A stretch of 36,529 bases of DNA from Lactococcus garvieae (GCF_016758115.1 NZ_WIVG01000021.1:1-36529); one strand, 5' to 3'. Shown: positions 1-9,185, counted from the first letter of the stretch. Made by a program: numbers and translations. Notes: generated by a model from the letters alone, not told the origin.

Positions 1-48
1 AGTAGATTTTAATCTACCACCACAGATTATACAGAACCTTTTTTATAA

Positions 49-579
49 TTACCATGTAAAGTAATGAACGAGCTTAAAGATACCAAGGACAAGTATAACT
101 ATACCGAGGAGCGTCCAAAGTGCTATTGCACCCCATAGTGGCGTAAGCAAAAGCATGAAACCTGCAACTACACTTAAAACCCCAGAGAGAATAGTCCACG
201 GTTTAGAGGGTGAATAAGGCACATAACTAAAAGATACAAAGCCTTCTGTTATCCAAGTAAAGCCCACTAAAATTCCGATAATAATAAATAAAGTGGCTGT
301 AGCAGCTGCTAGATTAATCAATGAAAACAGTCCTGCAATCACGTAAATTGTTCCTAAAAGAAAATGTCCAAATCTAGACCAAAAATTTTCATTCATCAGT
401 GAGAAAATAGAAACAAGATAAAAAATCCCGATTAAAATAAAAGAAATTCCAATCAAAACAGTTCCTACCTGCGCTGTACGCCCTGGCCAGAAGAGAATAA
501 GCAAGCCAATAAGTGTTGAAATTAAGCCGTTTATTCCGACATTTTTACGTAGCCTTTTTGAAAAATTTTCAGAAAACAT
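49..579 (-). CDS. HdeD/DUF308-family membrane protein
   Basis: A 176-residue, strongly hydrophobic protein with about six predicted membrane spans (roughly residues 14-31, 38-60, 69-88, 92-115, 128-146 and 149-172). The internally duplicated pattern of paired helices and its length match the HdeD/DUF308 family. E. coli HdeD is linked to acid resistance, but the biochemical role of the Firmicute members is unknown. The start is supported by an AAAGGGG ribosome binding site about 6 nt upstream on the minus strand. It stands alone, divergent from the Rrf2 gene at 721. A small inverted repeat (GTAGAT/ATCTAC, 2-17) lies beyond its stop and may help terminate it, but the window ends there. The family call is good; any function in acid or envelope stress is inference. 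Confidence 0.8.
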   Translation of the reverse strand: MFSENFSKRLRKNVGINGLISTLIGLLILFWPGRTAQVGTVLIGISFILIGIFYLVSIFSLMNENFWSRFGHFLLGTIYVIAGLFSLINLAAATATLFIIIGILVGFTWITEGFVSFSYVPYSPSKPWTILSGVLSVVAGFMLLLTPLWGAIALWTLLGIVILVLGIFKLVHYFTW

Positions 580-661
580 TTTAATACCCCTTTCTTTTCT
601 GATAACTTAATTATAACTTATTTTGTTTAAAGAGTGGGAAATTGATGCAATTGTTTTATTA

Positions 662-690
662 TTGACATTCTCAGAGAGGAGAATTATACT
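662..690 (+). promoter_or_regulatory. Promoter of the Rrf2 regulator
   Basis: TTGACA at 662-667, a 17-bp spacer and TATACT at 685-690. The AAGGAG ribosome binding site lies at about 710-715 before the ATG at 721. Confidence 0.75.
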
Positions 691-700
691 TAAAGTAAGT
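688..700 (+). promoter_or_regulatory. Candidate Rrf2 operator
   Basis: A perfect inverted repeat, ACTTA-AAG-TAAGT, overlaps the end of the -10 element and the transcription start region. A site here would block RNA polymerase, as expected for autoregulation by the downstream Rrf2 protein. The assignment to that protein is inference. Confidence 0.4.
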
Positions 701-720
701 CAAGCGTTTAAGGAGAAAAA

Positions 721-1161
721 ATGCAAATATCAAGCCGCTTTACCATTGCTCTTCATATTTTTGCTTGTATCCATACATATGAAGGAGAGCGCAAGATAAC
801 CAGCGATTTTCTGGCAAGCAGTATCAATGTCAATCCAGTCATCATCAGAAAAGTACTTCAACAATTAAAAGCCAAAGAACTGGTAACAGTGGTTCGAGGA
901 AGTGGAGGGACAAGAATTGCAAAGCCGATCGAAGAAATAAGTTTATTTGATGTTTATGAAGCAGTTGAGGCTGTGAGTCAAAAAGGTCTTTTTCATTTTC
1001 ATGAACATCCTAACTTAGATTGTTCTGTGGGGAAAAATATTCATCAGGTTCTTGATGTTAAACTCGACATGATTCAAAACGCCATGGAAGAACAAATGAA
1101 AACGATAAGTCTGCAGGAAGTTCTTAGGGATATTGAGCATTGTATAGCGATAAATCCTTAA
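721..1161 (+). CDS. Rrf2-family transcriptional regulator (YwnA-like)
   Basis: A 146-residue Rrf2-family DNA-binding protein. The N-terminal winged helix covers about residues 1-65 and contains the family pattern NPVxIRKxLxxL followed by a GSGGxxxAKP wing. The three clustered cysteines that bind Fe-S in IscR and NsrR are absent: the loop near residue 100 has a single cysteine in the context NLDCSVG. It should therefore sense something other than through a cluster, as in YwnA- or CymR-type members; a lone reactive cysteine is possible. It is followed 92 bp downstream by an NAD(P)-binding protein, the same pairing as B. subtilis ywnA/ywnB. The promoter carries a possible autoregulatory palindrome. 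The signal sensed is unknown. Confidence 0.85.
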   Translation: MQISSRFTIALHIFACIHTYEGERKITSDFLASSINVNPVIIRKVLQQLKAKELVTVVRGSGGTRIAKPIEEISLFDVYEAVEAVSQKGLFHFHEHPNLDCSVGKNIHQVLDVKLDMIQNAMEEQMKTISLQEVLRDIEHCIAINP

Positions 1162-1174
1162 AAAAACCGAATAA

Positions 1175-1203
1175 TTGACTTTTTCTGTAGGCTTATATAA
1201 AAT
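1175..1203 (+). promoter_or_regulatory. Promoter of the NAD(P)-binding protein gene
   Basis: TTGACT at 1175-1180, a 17-bp spacer and TAAAAT at 1198-1203. The gene therefore seems able to be transcribed separately from the Rrf2 gene. Confidence 0.55.
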
Positions 1204-1253
1204 TAACTTGTAACAAAAGGAATTACAACGAAAATGATAATGGAGGTTAATTT

Positions 1254-1883
1254 ATGAAATTAGCAGTAGTTGCAGCAAATGGCAAAGTTGGCCGTCTAAT
1301 TGTACAAGAGGCAACAGATAGAGGAATAGATGTCACAGCTATTGTCAGGAGCGAGAACAAAACAGCAGCTCAGTCAGTACTGGAAAAAGACTTATTTGAT
1401 TTGACTAAAGAAGATGTCAAAGATTTTGATGTTATTATTGATGCTTTTGGTATTTGGGCTGAAGACAGTCTTGAACAGCATACAGCTTCGGTTCAGCATC
1501 TTGCAGATTTAGTGGAAAATACAGACAAACGATTGCTGGTTGTCGGTGGTGCAGGAAGTTTGTATCTTAATCCAGAACATAGCCTTCAACTTTATCAGTC
1601 AGAGAACTTTCCAGAAGCTTTTAAACCTTTGGCTGCCGCTATGGCTGAATCTTTGGCGGCACTAAGAAAACGAGATAATGTTAAGTGGACTTACGTGAGT
1701 CCAGCAATTGACTTCCGACCAGAGGGAGAAAAGACAGGGGACTATGTTGTTGCTGGTGAAGAACTCACATTGAATGCCAAGGACGAAAGTATTATCAGTT
1801 ATGCGGACTACGCTAAAGCGATGATTAATATTGCTCTTGAGGAAAATTATGTTGGACAACGCATCAGTGTTTTTCAAAAATAA
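1254..1883 (+). CDS. NAD(P)H-binding oxidoreductase, atypical SDR (YwnB-like)
   Basis: A 209-residue single-domain Rossmann protein of the atypical short-chain dehydrogenase / NAD(P)H-binding family. The N-terminal strand and loop read LAVVAANGKVGRLIVQEA, a variant of the GxxGxxG nucleotide-binding turn. A later VVGGAGS segment (about residue 100) and a YVSPA segment (about residue 144) are typical of YwnB-like proteins. No catalytic Tyr-x-x-x-Lys is evident, so the reaction is not predictable. The start is supported by a GGAGG site 9 nt upstream. It sits directly after the Rrf2 regulator, which probably controls it; in other Firmicutes such pairs respond to redox or electrophile stress (inference for this strain). 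Confidence 0.8.
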   Translation: MKLAVVAANGKVGRLIVQEATDRGIDVTAIVRSENKTAAQSVLEKDLFDLTKEDVKDFDVIIDAFGIWAEDSLEQHTASVQHLADLVENTDKRLLVVGGAGSLYLNPEHSLQLYQSENFPEAFKPLAAAMAESLAALRKRDNVKWTYVSPAIDFRPEGEKTGDYVVAGEELTLNAKDESIISYADYAKAMINIALEENYVGQRISVFQK

Positions 1884-1942
1884 AAAGGGGTTTTCTTGAA
1901 AAATCCCTTTTTATTTTTACATAGAAAATAGCGAACAAAATG

Positions 1943-1959
1943 TTTGACCTTTACTGACC
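1943..1959 (+). promoter_or_regulatory. CtsR operator of clpB
   Basis: Two tandem heptads on the reverse strand (TTTGACC, 3-nt spacer, ACTGACC) match the CtsR box, read in the other direction as GGTCAxx-NNN-GGTCAAA. The box overlaps the -35 element of the clpB promoter. Confidence 0.8.
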
Positions 1960-1972
1960 AAAGGGGTATAAT
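1944..1972 (+). promoter_or_regulatory. clpB promoter
   Basis: TTGACC at 1944-1949, a 17-bp spacer and TATAAT at 1967-1972. The CtsR box sits on the -35, so repression should be by promoter occlusion until heat or protein stress inactivates CtsR. Confidence 0.8.
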
Positions 1973-2034
1973 TAAGAGGTAGTAAGAAAAATGAGAAAAT
2001 TACTATATTAATATGAAATGAATCGAGGTGCATT

Positions 2035-4638
2035 ATGGACATCGAAAAAATGACAACAAGTATGCAAAAATCACTTTATGAAGCGCAACAAATTGCGCAA
2101 ACTCGCCATCATCAAGTGATCGAAATTCCACATTTATGGCGAATCTTTGTAGAACCCAATAGTTTTGCTTATAATTTTTACAAAGATCTAGGCATCAATA
2201 TTGATGAATTTACAAAAATTATTGAAAATGAAATAGATAAAATTTCTTCTGTTGAAGGAAGTAACATTACTTATGGTCAAAACATAAGCTCAGATCTTTT
2301 TAGCCTTTTTAGTGCAGCAGATAAGATTGCTAAGGAAATGGGAGACGAGTACCTTTCAACGGAGATTGTACTGCTAGCACTTTTTAACTTAAAGAAAAAT
2401 CCTTTAACAAAATATTTAGTCAGTCATGGACTTAATAAGGAAAAAACAAAATTAGCAATTGAAAACTTACGTGGAGGTGATAAAGTGACAAATCAAAATG
2501 CAGAAGATACATACAAAGCACTTGAAAAATACGGCGTTGATCTTGTTGCTCAGGTAAAAGCAGGCAAACAAGACCCCGTCATCGGACGTGGTGAAGAAAT
2601 TCGTGATATTATTCGTGTCTTGTCACGCAAGACAAAAAACAATCCCGTACTTATCGGTGAGCCTGGTGTTGGTAAAACAGCTATCGTTGAAGGACTTGCT
2701 CAACGTATCGTACGAAAAGATGTTCCAGAAAATCTAAAAGATAAAACGGTCTTTTCACTTGATATGGGTGCGCTTATTGCCGGTGCCAAATACCGTGGTG
2801 AGTTTGAAGAACGTCTGAAAGCTGTACTGAATGAAGTTAAAAAATCAGACGGTCAGATTATCCTCTTTATTGACGAGTTGCACACCATTGTAGGAGCAGG
2901 TAAAACGGAAGGTTCAATGGATGCTGGTAACCTTTTGAAGCCAATGCTTGCTCGGGGAGAACTCCATCTTATCGGTGCTACAACTTTGGATGAATACCGG
3001 AAATATATGGAAACTGACAAGGCTTTGGAACGCCGTTTCCAAAAAGTCTTGGTTACAGAGCCAACAGTTGAAGATACAATTTCTATCCTTCGTGGTTTGA
3101 AAGAACGTTTTGAAATTCACCACGGTGTAACCATTCATGATAATGCCTTAGTTGCCGCAGCAACGCTTTCAAACCGCTATATTACAGACCGTTTTCTTCC
3201 TGATAAAGCGATTGACTTGGTGGATGAAGCCAGCGCAACTATTCGTGTCGAAATGAACTCTTTACCTACAGAGCTCGACCAAGCCAATCGTCGTCTCATG
3301 CAATTGGAAATCGAAGAAGCAGCGCTTAAAAAAGAAAATGATGATGCTTCTAAGAAACGTTTGAATATTATCCGTGAAGAGATTGCTGAATTACGTGAAG
3401 AAAACAACCAGCTTAAGGCACAATGGGAAGCTGAAAAGAAGGAAATCGGTAATATTTCTGAAAAAAGAAATGAACTGGAACGTGCCCGTCATGAACTTGA
3501 AGAAGCACAAAACGATGGCGATTTTGAAAAAGCGGCTGCATTGCGCTATGGTAAAATTCCTGAAATCGAAAAATCACTGAAAGACCTTGAAAGTAAAGCA
3601 AAATCAGATGATCTCAGTCTGGTACAAGAATCTGTTACTGAAGAGCAAATTGCTGAAGTGGTTGGTCGTATGACAGGGATTCCTGTAACGAAACTAGTGG
3701 CAGGGGAACGTGAAAAAATGCTTCATCTGCCAGACACCTTGCACCAACGTGTTGTTGGGCAAGATGAAGCGGTAGAAGCTGTGTCCGATGCGATTATTCG
3801 TGCGCGTGCAGGAATCCAAGATCCTAACCGTCCTCTAGGTTCATTCCTCTTTTTGGGTCCAACTGGTGTTGGTAAAACAGAACTGGCTAAAGCTTTAGCT
3901 GAAAATCTATTCGACTCCGAAGAACATATGGTTCGGATTGATATGAGTGAGTATATGGAAAAACATAGCGTTTCACGCCTTGTCGGAGCTCCTCCGGGAT
4001 ATGTCGGTCATGATGAAGGGGGACAATTGACTGAAGCTGTTCGCCGCAATCCTTATACGATTATCCTGCTTGATGAAATTGAGAAGGCGCATCCAGATGT
4101 TTTCAATATTCTTTTGCAAGTTCTGGATGATGGTCGTTTGACTGATTCGAAAGGTGTCTTGGTTGACTTTAAGAACACTGTCTTGATTATGACATCAAAT
4201 GTTGGTTCACAATATTTGCTTGATAATGTTGGTGATAAAGGCGAAATCTCTGAAGAAACAACTGAAGAAGTGATGAAGCAGTTGCGTATGCACTTCAAAC
4301 CAGAATTTCTCAACCGTATTGATGACACTATTCTCTTTAAACCACTGTCATTGGATAACATCAAAAATATTATTGTGAAGATGACCAGCCAATTGACACA
4401 ACGTCTTGAAGACATGTCCGTCGAACTTGAACTTAGCGAAGAAGTGAAAACATGGATTGCTGAAAATGCTTATGAACCTGCCTATGGTGCACGTCCATTA
4501 AAACGTTATCTGACGAAGGTTATCGAAAATCCTCTTGCTAAATTAATCATTGCAGGCAAGATTCCACCTAAAACTAAAGTTTTAGTTAAACTTACTGACA
4601 ATAAAGTAGACTTTGATATCTTGCCTATCTCAGAATAA
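2035..4638 (+). CDS. clpB: ATP-dependent disaggregase ClpB
   Basis: An 867-residue Hsp100 chaperone that works with DnaK-DnaJ-GrpE to pull aggregated proteins apart by ATP-driven threading. Order of domains: Clp-N double repeat (about 1-146); AAA+ module 1 with Walker A GEPGVGKT at 208-215 and Walker B LFIDELH near 280; a long charged coiled-coil middle domain (about 400-530) that distinguishes ClpB from ClpA and ClpC; AAA+ module 2 with Walker A GPTGVGKT at 608-615 and the [13 protein letters not shown] pore loop; C-terminal D2-small domain. Length is normal for lactococcal ClpB. The ribosome binding site is GAGGTG. It is a single-gene unit with its own CtsR-controlled promoter and a terminator at 4661. 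A shorter product from an internal start is common in the family; I did not single one out. Confidence 0.97.
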   Translation: MDIEKMTTSMQKSLYEAQQIAQTRHHQVIEIPHLWRIFVEPNSFAYNFYKDLGINIDEFTKIIENEIDKISSVEGSNITYGQNISSDLFSLFSAADKIAKEMGDEYLSTEIVLLALFNLKKNPLTKYLVSHGLNKEKTKLAIENLRGGDKVTNQNAEDTYKALEKYGVDLVAQVKAGKQDPVIGRGEEIRDIIRVLSRKTKNNPVLIGEPGVGKTAIVEGLAQRIVRKDVPENLKDKTVFSLDMGALIAGAKYRGEFEERLKAVLNEVKKSDGQIILFIDELHTIVGAGKTEGSMDAGNLLKPMLARGELHLIGATTLDEYRKYMETDKALERRFQKVLVTEPTVEDTISILRGLKERFEIHHGVTIHDNALVAAATLSNRYITDRFLPDKAIDLVDEASATIRVEMNSLPTELDQANRRLMQLEIEEAALKKENDDASKKRLNIIREEIAELREENNQLKAQWEAEKKEIGNISEKRNELERARHELEEAQNDGDFEKAAALRYGKIPEIEKSLKDLESKAKSDDLSLVQESVTEEQIAEVVGRMTGIPVTKLVAGEREKMLHLPDTLHQRVVGQDEAVEAVSDAIIRARAGIQDPNRPLGSFLFLGPTGVGKTELAKALAENLFDSEEHMVRIDMSEYMEKHSVSRLVGAPPGYVGHDEGGQLTEAVRRNPYTIILLDEIEKAHPDVFNILLQVLDDGRLTDSKGVLVDFKNTVLIMTSNVGSQYLLDNVGDKGEISEETTEEVMKQLRMHFKPEFLNRIDDTILFKPLSLDNIKNIIVKMTSQLTQRLEDMSVELELSEEVKTWIAENAYEPAYGARPLKRYLTKVIENPLAKLIIAGKIPPKTKVLVKLTDNKVDFDILPISE

Positions 4639-4660
4639 TCAATAATTAAAATAAAGGAAG

Positions 4661-4685
4661 AAGTCCGAGCATTTCGGGCTTTTTT
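4661..4685 (+). terminator. clpB terminator
   Basis: A stem of 8 bp (AAGTCCGA / TCGGGCTT, one G-U pair) with a 5-nt loop, followed by a run of six T. Confidence 0.8.
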
Positions 4686-4804
4686 CATGCAGCAAAAAGT
4701 ATTCCCTATAGTATAAAAACTTTTTTGAACGACTTCCCTGACGTTGTGTTCCCTGAGAAGACTTGTCAAAGCAATAGCTTATTCCCTAAATTTCCAGATA
4801 ATTC

Positions 4805-4834
4805 TTGACAATTTATAGTCTTTAGAGGTAAAAT
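4805..4834 (+). promoter_or_regulatory. ndk promoter
   Basis: TTGACA at 4805-4810, an 18-bp spacer and TAAAAT at 4829-4834, 34 nt before the start codon. Confidence 0.7.
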
Positions 4835-4867
4835 GTAGTCAATATAGGATACGAGAAGGAGTCTATC

Positions 4868-5284
4868 ATGGAAAAAACATTCTTTATTATTAAGCCCGAC
4901 GGCGTTCGACGTGGCTTGGTGGGTGAAGTCTTGAAACGTATTGAACAACGCGGTTTACAGCTGGATAGATTAGAGCTACGCACCGCTCCAGATGAGTCTC
5001 TGATAGACAAACACTATGAGGCCTTGGTGGATAAAGATTTTTATCCCAATCTTCGTAATTACATGACTTCTGGTCCTCTTGTTGTTGGCGTAATATCTGG
5101 TGTAGAAGCTATATCTTGTTGGCGTGCAATGATGGGCGCGACTAACCCCGCACAAGCTCAACCTGGGACTATTCGTGGAAACTTTGCGCAATCACCTGAA
5201 AAAGGCAAAGCGATTGAAAACATTGTTCATGGATCAGACTCCCCTGAATCTGCTGAGCGGGAAATTGCACTCTGGTTTTCATAA
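4868..5284 (+). CDS. ndk: Nucleoside diphosphate kinase
   Basis: A 138-residue NDP kinase, which transfers the gamma phosphate of ATP to nucleoside diphosphates through a phosphohistidine. The N-terminal [12 protein letters not shown] segment and the signature [16 protein letters not shown] are unmistakable; the phosphorylated residue is His121. Length matches the bacterial family (about 135-150). The AAGGAG ribosome binding site stands 9 nt before the ATG. The gene has its own promoter. The MFS exporter begins 115 bp downstream and may be read through, since no clear terminator separates them. Confidence 0.96.
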   Translation: MEKTFFIIKPDGVRRGLVGEVLKRIEQRGLQLDRLELRTAPDESLIDKHYEALVDKDFYPNLRNYMTSGPLVVGVISGVEAISCWRAMMGATNPAQAQPGTIRGNFAQSPEKGKAIENIVHGSDSPESAEREIALWFS

Positions 5285-5399
5285 AGAAAAAGTAAATTTC
5301 GAGAGCAAGGACTTTCTGACTAGGTTTGAGCTATACGGCTGTAATAACCAGAAGAAGGTCTTTTTGTGTTCACTTTTTATCAAGGGAGAAAAGGAAAAT

Positions 5400-6617
5400 A
5401 TGAAAGAATTTTGGAAACTTCATCCGGCGATAAGGATTCGTCTGCTGATGAATTTTTTAGGGACCCTCTGCTTTAGCACAGTGGGGGGCTCAATGACTAT
5501 TTATTACAATAAGTATATGGGGGCAGGAGTTACAGGTTTACTCCTTATCATAAGTTCCATTGTAGTTTTTTTAGTGGGACTTTATGCTGGACATTTGACG
5601 GATATGAAAGGAAGACGTCCAGTGATGTTATCCGCGACAGCACTTACAGCAGTAGGAGCAGCCCTAGCTACTTTTTCTAACTCTAGTTTTTATTTTAATC
5701 CCTGGCTCACCTTTCTTGGATTTTTAATTGAGAATTTTGGCTTTGGTTTTTTTAACACAGCAAGCCAAGCTATGATTGTTGACTTAACGACCAGTGAAAA
5801 TCGAAGAACAGTTTATAGTATCCAATACTGGGTGATTAATTTTGCAATCATGATAGGTTCTGGTCTTTCTGCATGGTTCTTTAGAGACTATCTGGTTTGG
5901 CTTTTACTCGCTATCACTGTTGAAGAAATTTTGAGCTTTATCGTAATCTTTTTTTGGATTGAGGAATCTTTTGATTCGCAACAACAAAGTAAGACGAAAA
6001 CACCCAATATTATTCAAGCATATTTTTTTGTAGCAAAAGACCATATTTTTATGTACTACCTTTTTGCTTCGGTCTTTATTTCGATGATATTTAATCAAGT
6101 TGATTATTACTTACCCGTACATCTTAGCGATAGTTTTTTGTCCACAAGAATTTTTGGAGTAGAAATTTATGGCCAAAGAATGTTGACCATGTTTCTTTTG
6201 ATTAATACATTAATCATCATTCTTTTCATGGGGAGGATAAATCATTTAACGAGAAACTGGTCACGCCGTACAGGTATAGGATTAGGTATTCTTATACAGG
6301 GACTGGGATTTATTATTGCCTTTTTGGGAGATAACCTGATCTGGGAAGTTGTTGCCGCAGTAGTGGTAACTCTAGGTGAAATGATTCTTATACCATTTTC
6401 TCAGTCTTTAAGGGCAGATCTTATGGAAGGAGAGCATGTCGGAACATATACAGGAGCATTTTCTGTGACTCAACCTGTAGCCGCGGTTCTTTCAGGCCTG
6501 CTGGTATCTCTGTCAGCAATTTATGGAAATATAGGGATGTCTCTTTTTATGATTGTCATAACACTGTTGGGGATTCTTCCTGCATTACGTGCTATCCGCA
6601 TGCATGAAGCGCTATAG
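5400..6617 (+). CDS. MFS transporter, drug-exporter type
   Basis: A 405-residue, 12-helix major facilitator protein. Between helices 2 and 3 it has the MFS motif A in the form GLYAGHLTDMKGRRPVM. The overall pattern resembles the MdtG/YttB-like multidrug branch of Firmicutes, but the substrate cannot be read from sequence. I place the start at 5400 because AGGGAGAAAAGG lies just upstream and the protein then opens with the usual short cytoplasmic segment (MKEFWKLHPAIRIRLLM) before helix 1. The open frame runs 75 codons further upstream, overlapping ndk, but that extension has no transporter-like sequence. It ends in a strong terminator shared with the convergent mntH. Confidence 0.85.
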   Translation: MKEFWKLHPAIRIRLLMNFLGTLCFSTVGGSMTIYYNKYMGAGVTGLLLIISSIVVFLVGLYAGHLTDMKGRRPVMLSATALTAVGAALATFSNSSFYFNPWLTFLGFLIENFGFGFFNTASQAMIVDLTTSENRRTVYSIQYWVINFAIMIGSGLSAWFFRDYLVWLLLAITVEEILSFIVIFFWIEESFDSQQQSKTKTPNIIQAYFFVAKDHIFMYYLFASVFISMIFNQVDYYLPVHLSDSFLSTRIFGVEIYGQRMLTMFLLINTLIIILFMGRINHLTRNWSRRTGIGLGILIQGLGFIIAFLGDNLIWEVVAAVVVTLGEMILIPFSQSLRADLMEGEHVGTYTGAFSVTQPVAAVLSGLLVSLSAIYGNIGMSLFMIVITLLGILPALRAIRMHEAL

Positions 6618-6637
6618 TTATCTCAAATTAAAAATAA

Positions 6638-6676
6638 AAAAATGGAATCGCTCCTTAACCGTGCGGTTCCATTTTT
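6638..6676. terminator. Bidirectional terminator between the MFS gene and mntH
   Basis: 14-bp arms, AAAAATGGAATCGC (6638-6651) and GCGGTTCCATTTTT (6663-6676), with one G-U pair and an 11-nt loop. The A/T-rich ends give a U tract in both directions, serving the two convergent genes. Confidence 0.85.
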
Positions 6677-6723
6677 ATAGTTTTTGTGTAGGTTAGACTC
6701 CTTAGTGAGTAACCAAGCTTCCC

Positions 6724-8289
6724 TCACTTGTTCTTAAAATCAGACAGTTTCTGATGAAGAAGGGTGAGTTTTCTGTTGCCTCTATAAAGTTCAACCACAG
6801 TCCAAATTAATAAACTTAGAACTAAAATAATCAGGAGGATGGCTGTAGTGTCTGCAAGATAAGCTAGATTTTTAGGAAAGAGACTTTCAATTTGATCGGG
6901 TAAACCGATAAGGTTGAGGTAGGTCAGTGCAAGAACAGAGAGCCAACCAAAGAGCTGGACAATCCAATTGTTTTTAAACTTGCCCATCTCATTTTTACTG
7001 TTTGTCAACATCAAAAGAGGAATGATTGAAAAGGGGAGAGCAAAAGCCAGAAAGACTTGGGAGTCATTCATCAAGTTATTAATAGCTTCATGCTGCTCCT
7101 TTAAACTATAGCCTCGTGTCATTGTGACACAGATGAGAACAGGGATGACTGAAAGAAGTCGTGTAACGAGTCGGCGCGCCCACATCGGCATTCGCATATG
7201 AATGAAGCCTTCCATTATGATCTGTCCCGTCAATGTCCCTGTAATGGTCGAATTTTGGCCAGAAGCCAAGAGTGCCACGGCAAATAGAGTGGAGAGTGCA
7301 CCTGTTTTAGCTACGTCAGCAAGTACACCATTGCTTAAAAGAGAGGGGGTGGAAAGCGCATCATAAAGCCCAAAAAACGATGGATCATCAATGACACCTG
7401 TTTTAAAAACAGCTACCCCCATAATCAGCAAGAGCGTGTTAACGACAAAAGCCATGGTAAGTTGGATATTAGAATCCCAAGTGGAGAATCTTACAGCTCT
7501 AGCGATATCCTTTTCATCACTGTGATTGATTTTTCTACTTTGTGAAATAGAAGAATGAAGATAAAGGTTGTGAGGCATCACAGTTGCTCCGATAATACCC
7601 AGAGCTCCAGTTAAAGGAGTCATTCCAGCAACTGAAGGTGAAGTAGCAAAGGTCTGTGTGCTGGGGATGAATCCTTCCACGAGTGCCTTCCAGTCAGGGT
7701 TAGAGAGGGCAACCTGATAAGTAAAGATAAATAAAATAACGAGAATAAGACAGACCACAAGAGCTTCGATTTTTCTAAAGCCGACTTTTGTCAAAAGCAA
7801 CAAAAGAAAAACATCAAATACTGTGATGAATACTGCCAGTATCAGCGGAATGTCAAAAAGTAAGTAAAGAGCAATAGCGGCTCCAATAACTTCCGCAATA
7901 TCAGTTGCCATAATCGCTAGCTCTGTCAGAACCCATAGAATGATTCCTAGGACTTTACTGGTACGTGCACGAATAGCTTGTGCAAGATCCATCTGACTAA
8001 CAATTCCAAGCTTGGCTGACATATACTGAAGAAGCATAGCAATCAAGCTTGACATTAGAATAACCGAGATTAACAAATATTGGAAGTTTTGTCCCCCTGT
8101 AATTGAAGTGGACCAGTTTCCTGGATCCATATAACCTACGGCAACCAAAGCTCCCGGACCGGAATAAGCAAGGAGTGTCCTGAAAAATTTACCATCTTTA
8201 GGTACCTTTACCGTTCCGTTAATCTCTTGAAGTGATTTGCCATTTGTATGATAAATCAACTTATGAGGCTGATTTTTAAGATTGTTCAT
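6724..8289 (-). CDS. mntH: Manganese/divalent-metal:proton symporter MntH (Nramp)
   Basis: A 521-residue Nramp-family transporter that imports Mn2+ (and other divalent metals) with protons across the cytoplasmic membrane. The metal-binding signatures are in place: DPGN at residues 55-58 in helix 1 and MPHN at 238-241 in helix 6, where Asp, Asn and Met ligate the metal. Eleven to twelve hydrophobic helices follow, and the length fits Gram-positive MntH. There is a hydrophilic N-terminal stretch of about 35 residues. The ribosome binding site is GAAAGGAAA on the minus strand. It lies 67 bp downstream of mntR in the same direction with no terminator between, so the two are probably co-transcribed; a weak promoter of its own in that gap cannot be excluded. 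Confidence 0.94.
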   Translation of the reverse strand: MNNLKNQPHKLIYHTNGKSLQEINGTVKVPKDGKFFRTLLAYSGPGALVAVGYMDPGNWSTSITGGQNFQYLLISVILMSSLIAMLLQYMSAKLGIVSQMDLAQAIRARTSKVLGIILWVLTELAIMATDIAEVIGAAIALYLLFDIPLILAVFITVFDVFLLLLLTKVGFRKIEALVVCLILVILFIFTYQVALSNPDWKALVEGFIPSTQTFATSPSVAGMTPLTGALGIIGATVMPHNLYLHSSISQSRKINHSDEKDIARAVRFSTWDSNIQLTMAFVVNTLLLIMGVAVFKTGVIDDPSFFGLYDALSTPSLLSNGVLADVAKTGALSTLFAVALLASGQNSTITGTLTGQIIMEGFIHMRMPMWARRLVTRLLSVIPVLICVTMTRGYSLKEQHEAINNLMNDSQVFLAFALPFSIIPLLMLTNSKNEMGKFKNNWIVQLFGWLSVLALTYLNLIGLPDQIESLFPKNLAYLADTTAILLIILVLSLLIWTVVELYRGNRKLTLLHQKLSDFKNK

Positions 8290-8356
8290 ATTTTCCTTTC
8301 TAAGCTGAGAGAAGCTCCGCCTTATTTTTTATATAGGAGTGAAAACAGGGGGATTT

Positions 8357-9052
8357 CTAGAGAGACTCATTTTTTAAAGAAGAAGCTACACGTCCTGTTC
8401 TTTGCATTAATAGTATATTTTCTTGTAAAAATTGCGGAATCACAGATATTTGACCGCTGTCTTCTTTTAAGATAATTGAACCGTCTTGGAGACGTTCAAG
8501 GATACGAATAAAATGCGGAATCTTTATCTTAAGTTTGTGAAAGAAAGCTTTAGCATCTGAATCTAATGTGGTGATGTAGTAACTCTTGTCTTCCTCAGCG
8601 TGAGATAAGGGAATTTCCACTTCATCCTTTTTCCAAAAAAGCTCGGAAGGAATAGTTGAGCCGTGAGGGTCCGTTATCGGGTAATCCAGCAGAGCATAGA
8701 GATATTCCACAAGCTTAGGAGAAGAAGCATGTTCTAGATTTTCTGCTTCTTCATGAACCTCCTCAGTAGAGTAGCCCAAGCGTTCAACTAAAAAGGTTTC
8801 CCAGACTCGATGACTTTTAATAATGAAACGAGCCTGAGCATGGCCTTGTTCGGACAAATTAACCCCATGATAAGGCTCATAAAGTACAAGTCCTTTTTTA
8901 GATAATCTTTTAATCATCTCCGTTGCACTAGGAGCTGCAACGGACAATTTTTTTGCAATTAACTGAATGCTTACGACAGGCTCCTCGCTTGAACCTTCTA
9001 ATGTATAAATGGCTTTTAGATAATCCTGTTCATTTTTTGTTAATTTTAACAC
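8357..9052 (-). CDS. mntR: DtxR/MntR-family metal-dependent repressor
   Basis: A 231-residue regulator of the DtxR family. The order is an N-terminal winged helix (about 1-65), a dimerisation and metal-binding domain with the segment HEEAENLEHASS (about 100-112) that supplies metal ligands, and a C-terminal SH3/FeoA-like domain (about 150-225), as in the SirR/ScaR/SloR subgroup rather than the shorter B. subtilis MntR. The start is GTG: it sits 8 nt after GAGGAG, and the protein opens MLKLTKNEQDYLKAIY as expected. Its neighbour is mntH, so Mn2+-dependent repression of that gene is the natural role. A DtxR-like palindrome lies next to its promoter. Confidence 0.88.
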   Translation of the reverse strand: MLKLTKNEQDYLKAIYTLEGSSEEPVVSIQLIAKKLSVAAPSATEMIKRLSKKGLVLYEPYHGVNLSEQGHAQARFIIKSHRVWETFLVERLGYSTEEVHEEAENLEHASSPKLVEYLYALLDYPITDPHGSTIPSELFWKKDEVEIPLSHAEEDKSYYITTLDSDAKAFFHKLKIKIPHFIRILERLQDGSIILKEDSGQISVIPQFLQENILLMQRTGRVASSLKNESL

Positions 9053-9085
9053 CTAGTTTCTCCTCACGTATGTCATAACAAAAAC

Positions 9086-9114
9086 ATTATAGCACCTCCT
9101 TATTTATTTTTCAA
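9086..9114 (-). promoter_or_regulatory. mntR(-mntH) promoter
   Basis: On the minus strand, TTGAAA (9114-9109), a 17-bp spacer and TATAAT (9091-9086), about 34 nt before the GTG start of mntR. Confidence 0.7.
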
Positions 9115-9119
9115 TAATA

Positions 9120-9133
9120 TAAGGTCAGCCTAA
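9120..9133 (-). promoter_or_regulatory. Candidate MntR/DtxR-type box
   Basis: The plus strand reads TAAGGTCAGCCTAA, matching 12 of 14 positions of the TTAGGTTAGCCTAA core known for DtxR/SirR-type repressors. It abuts the -35 element of the mntR promoter, a position suited to autoregulation. The match is by eye. Confidence 0.45.
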
Positions 9134-9164
9134 TCAGAAGGTTTATCAGCTATTAAAGCTAAGA

Positions 9165-9185
9165 AGGAAGGGGGACCTCCTTCCT
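9165..9185. other. GGAAGG/CCTTCC stem between mntR and the surface-protein region
   Basis: A 7-bp perfect stem (AGGAAGG / CCTTCCT) with a 7-nt G-rich loop lies between divergent units. There is no T tract on the plus strand, so it is not a convincing terminator. The purpose is unknown. The rest of 9134-9295 holds only AT-rich sequence and an inverted repeat TACAAT/ATTGTA (9243-9248, 9268-9273). Confidence 0.35.

Noticed and set aside
2-17. GTAGAT/ATCTAC inverted repeat as the HdeD-gene terminator
   Set aside because: The stem is short and the following sequence lies outside the window, so it cannot be judged.
5175-5399. 75-codon upstream extension of the MFS gene
   Set aside because: It overlaps ndk in another frame, has no transporter-like sequence, and the ATG at 5400 has its own ribosome binding site.
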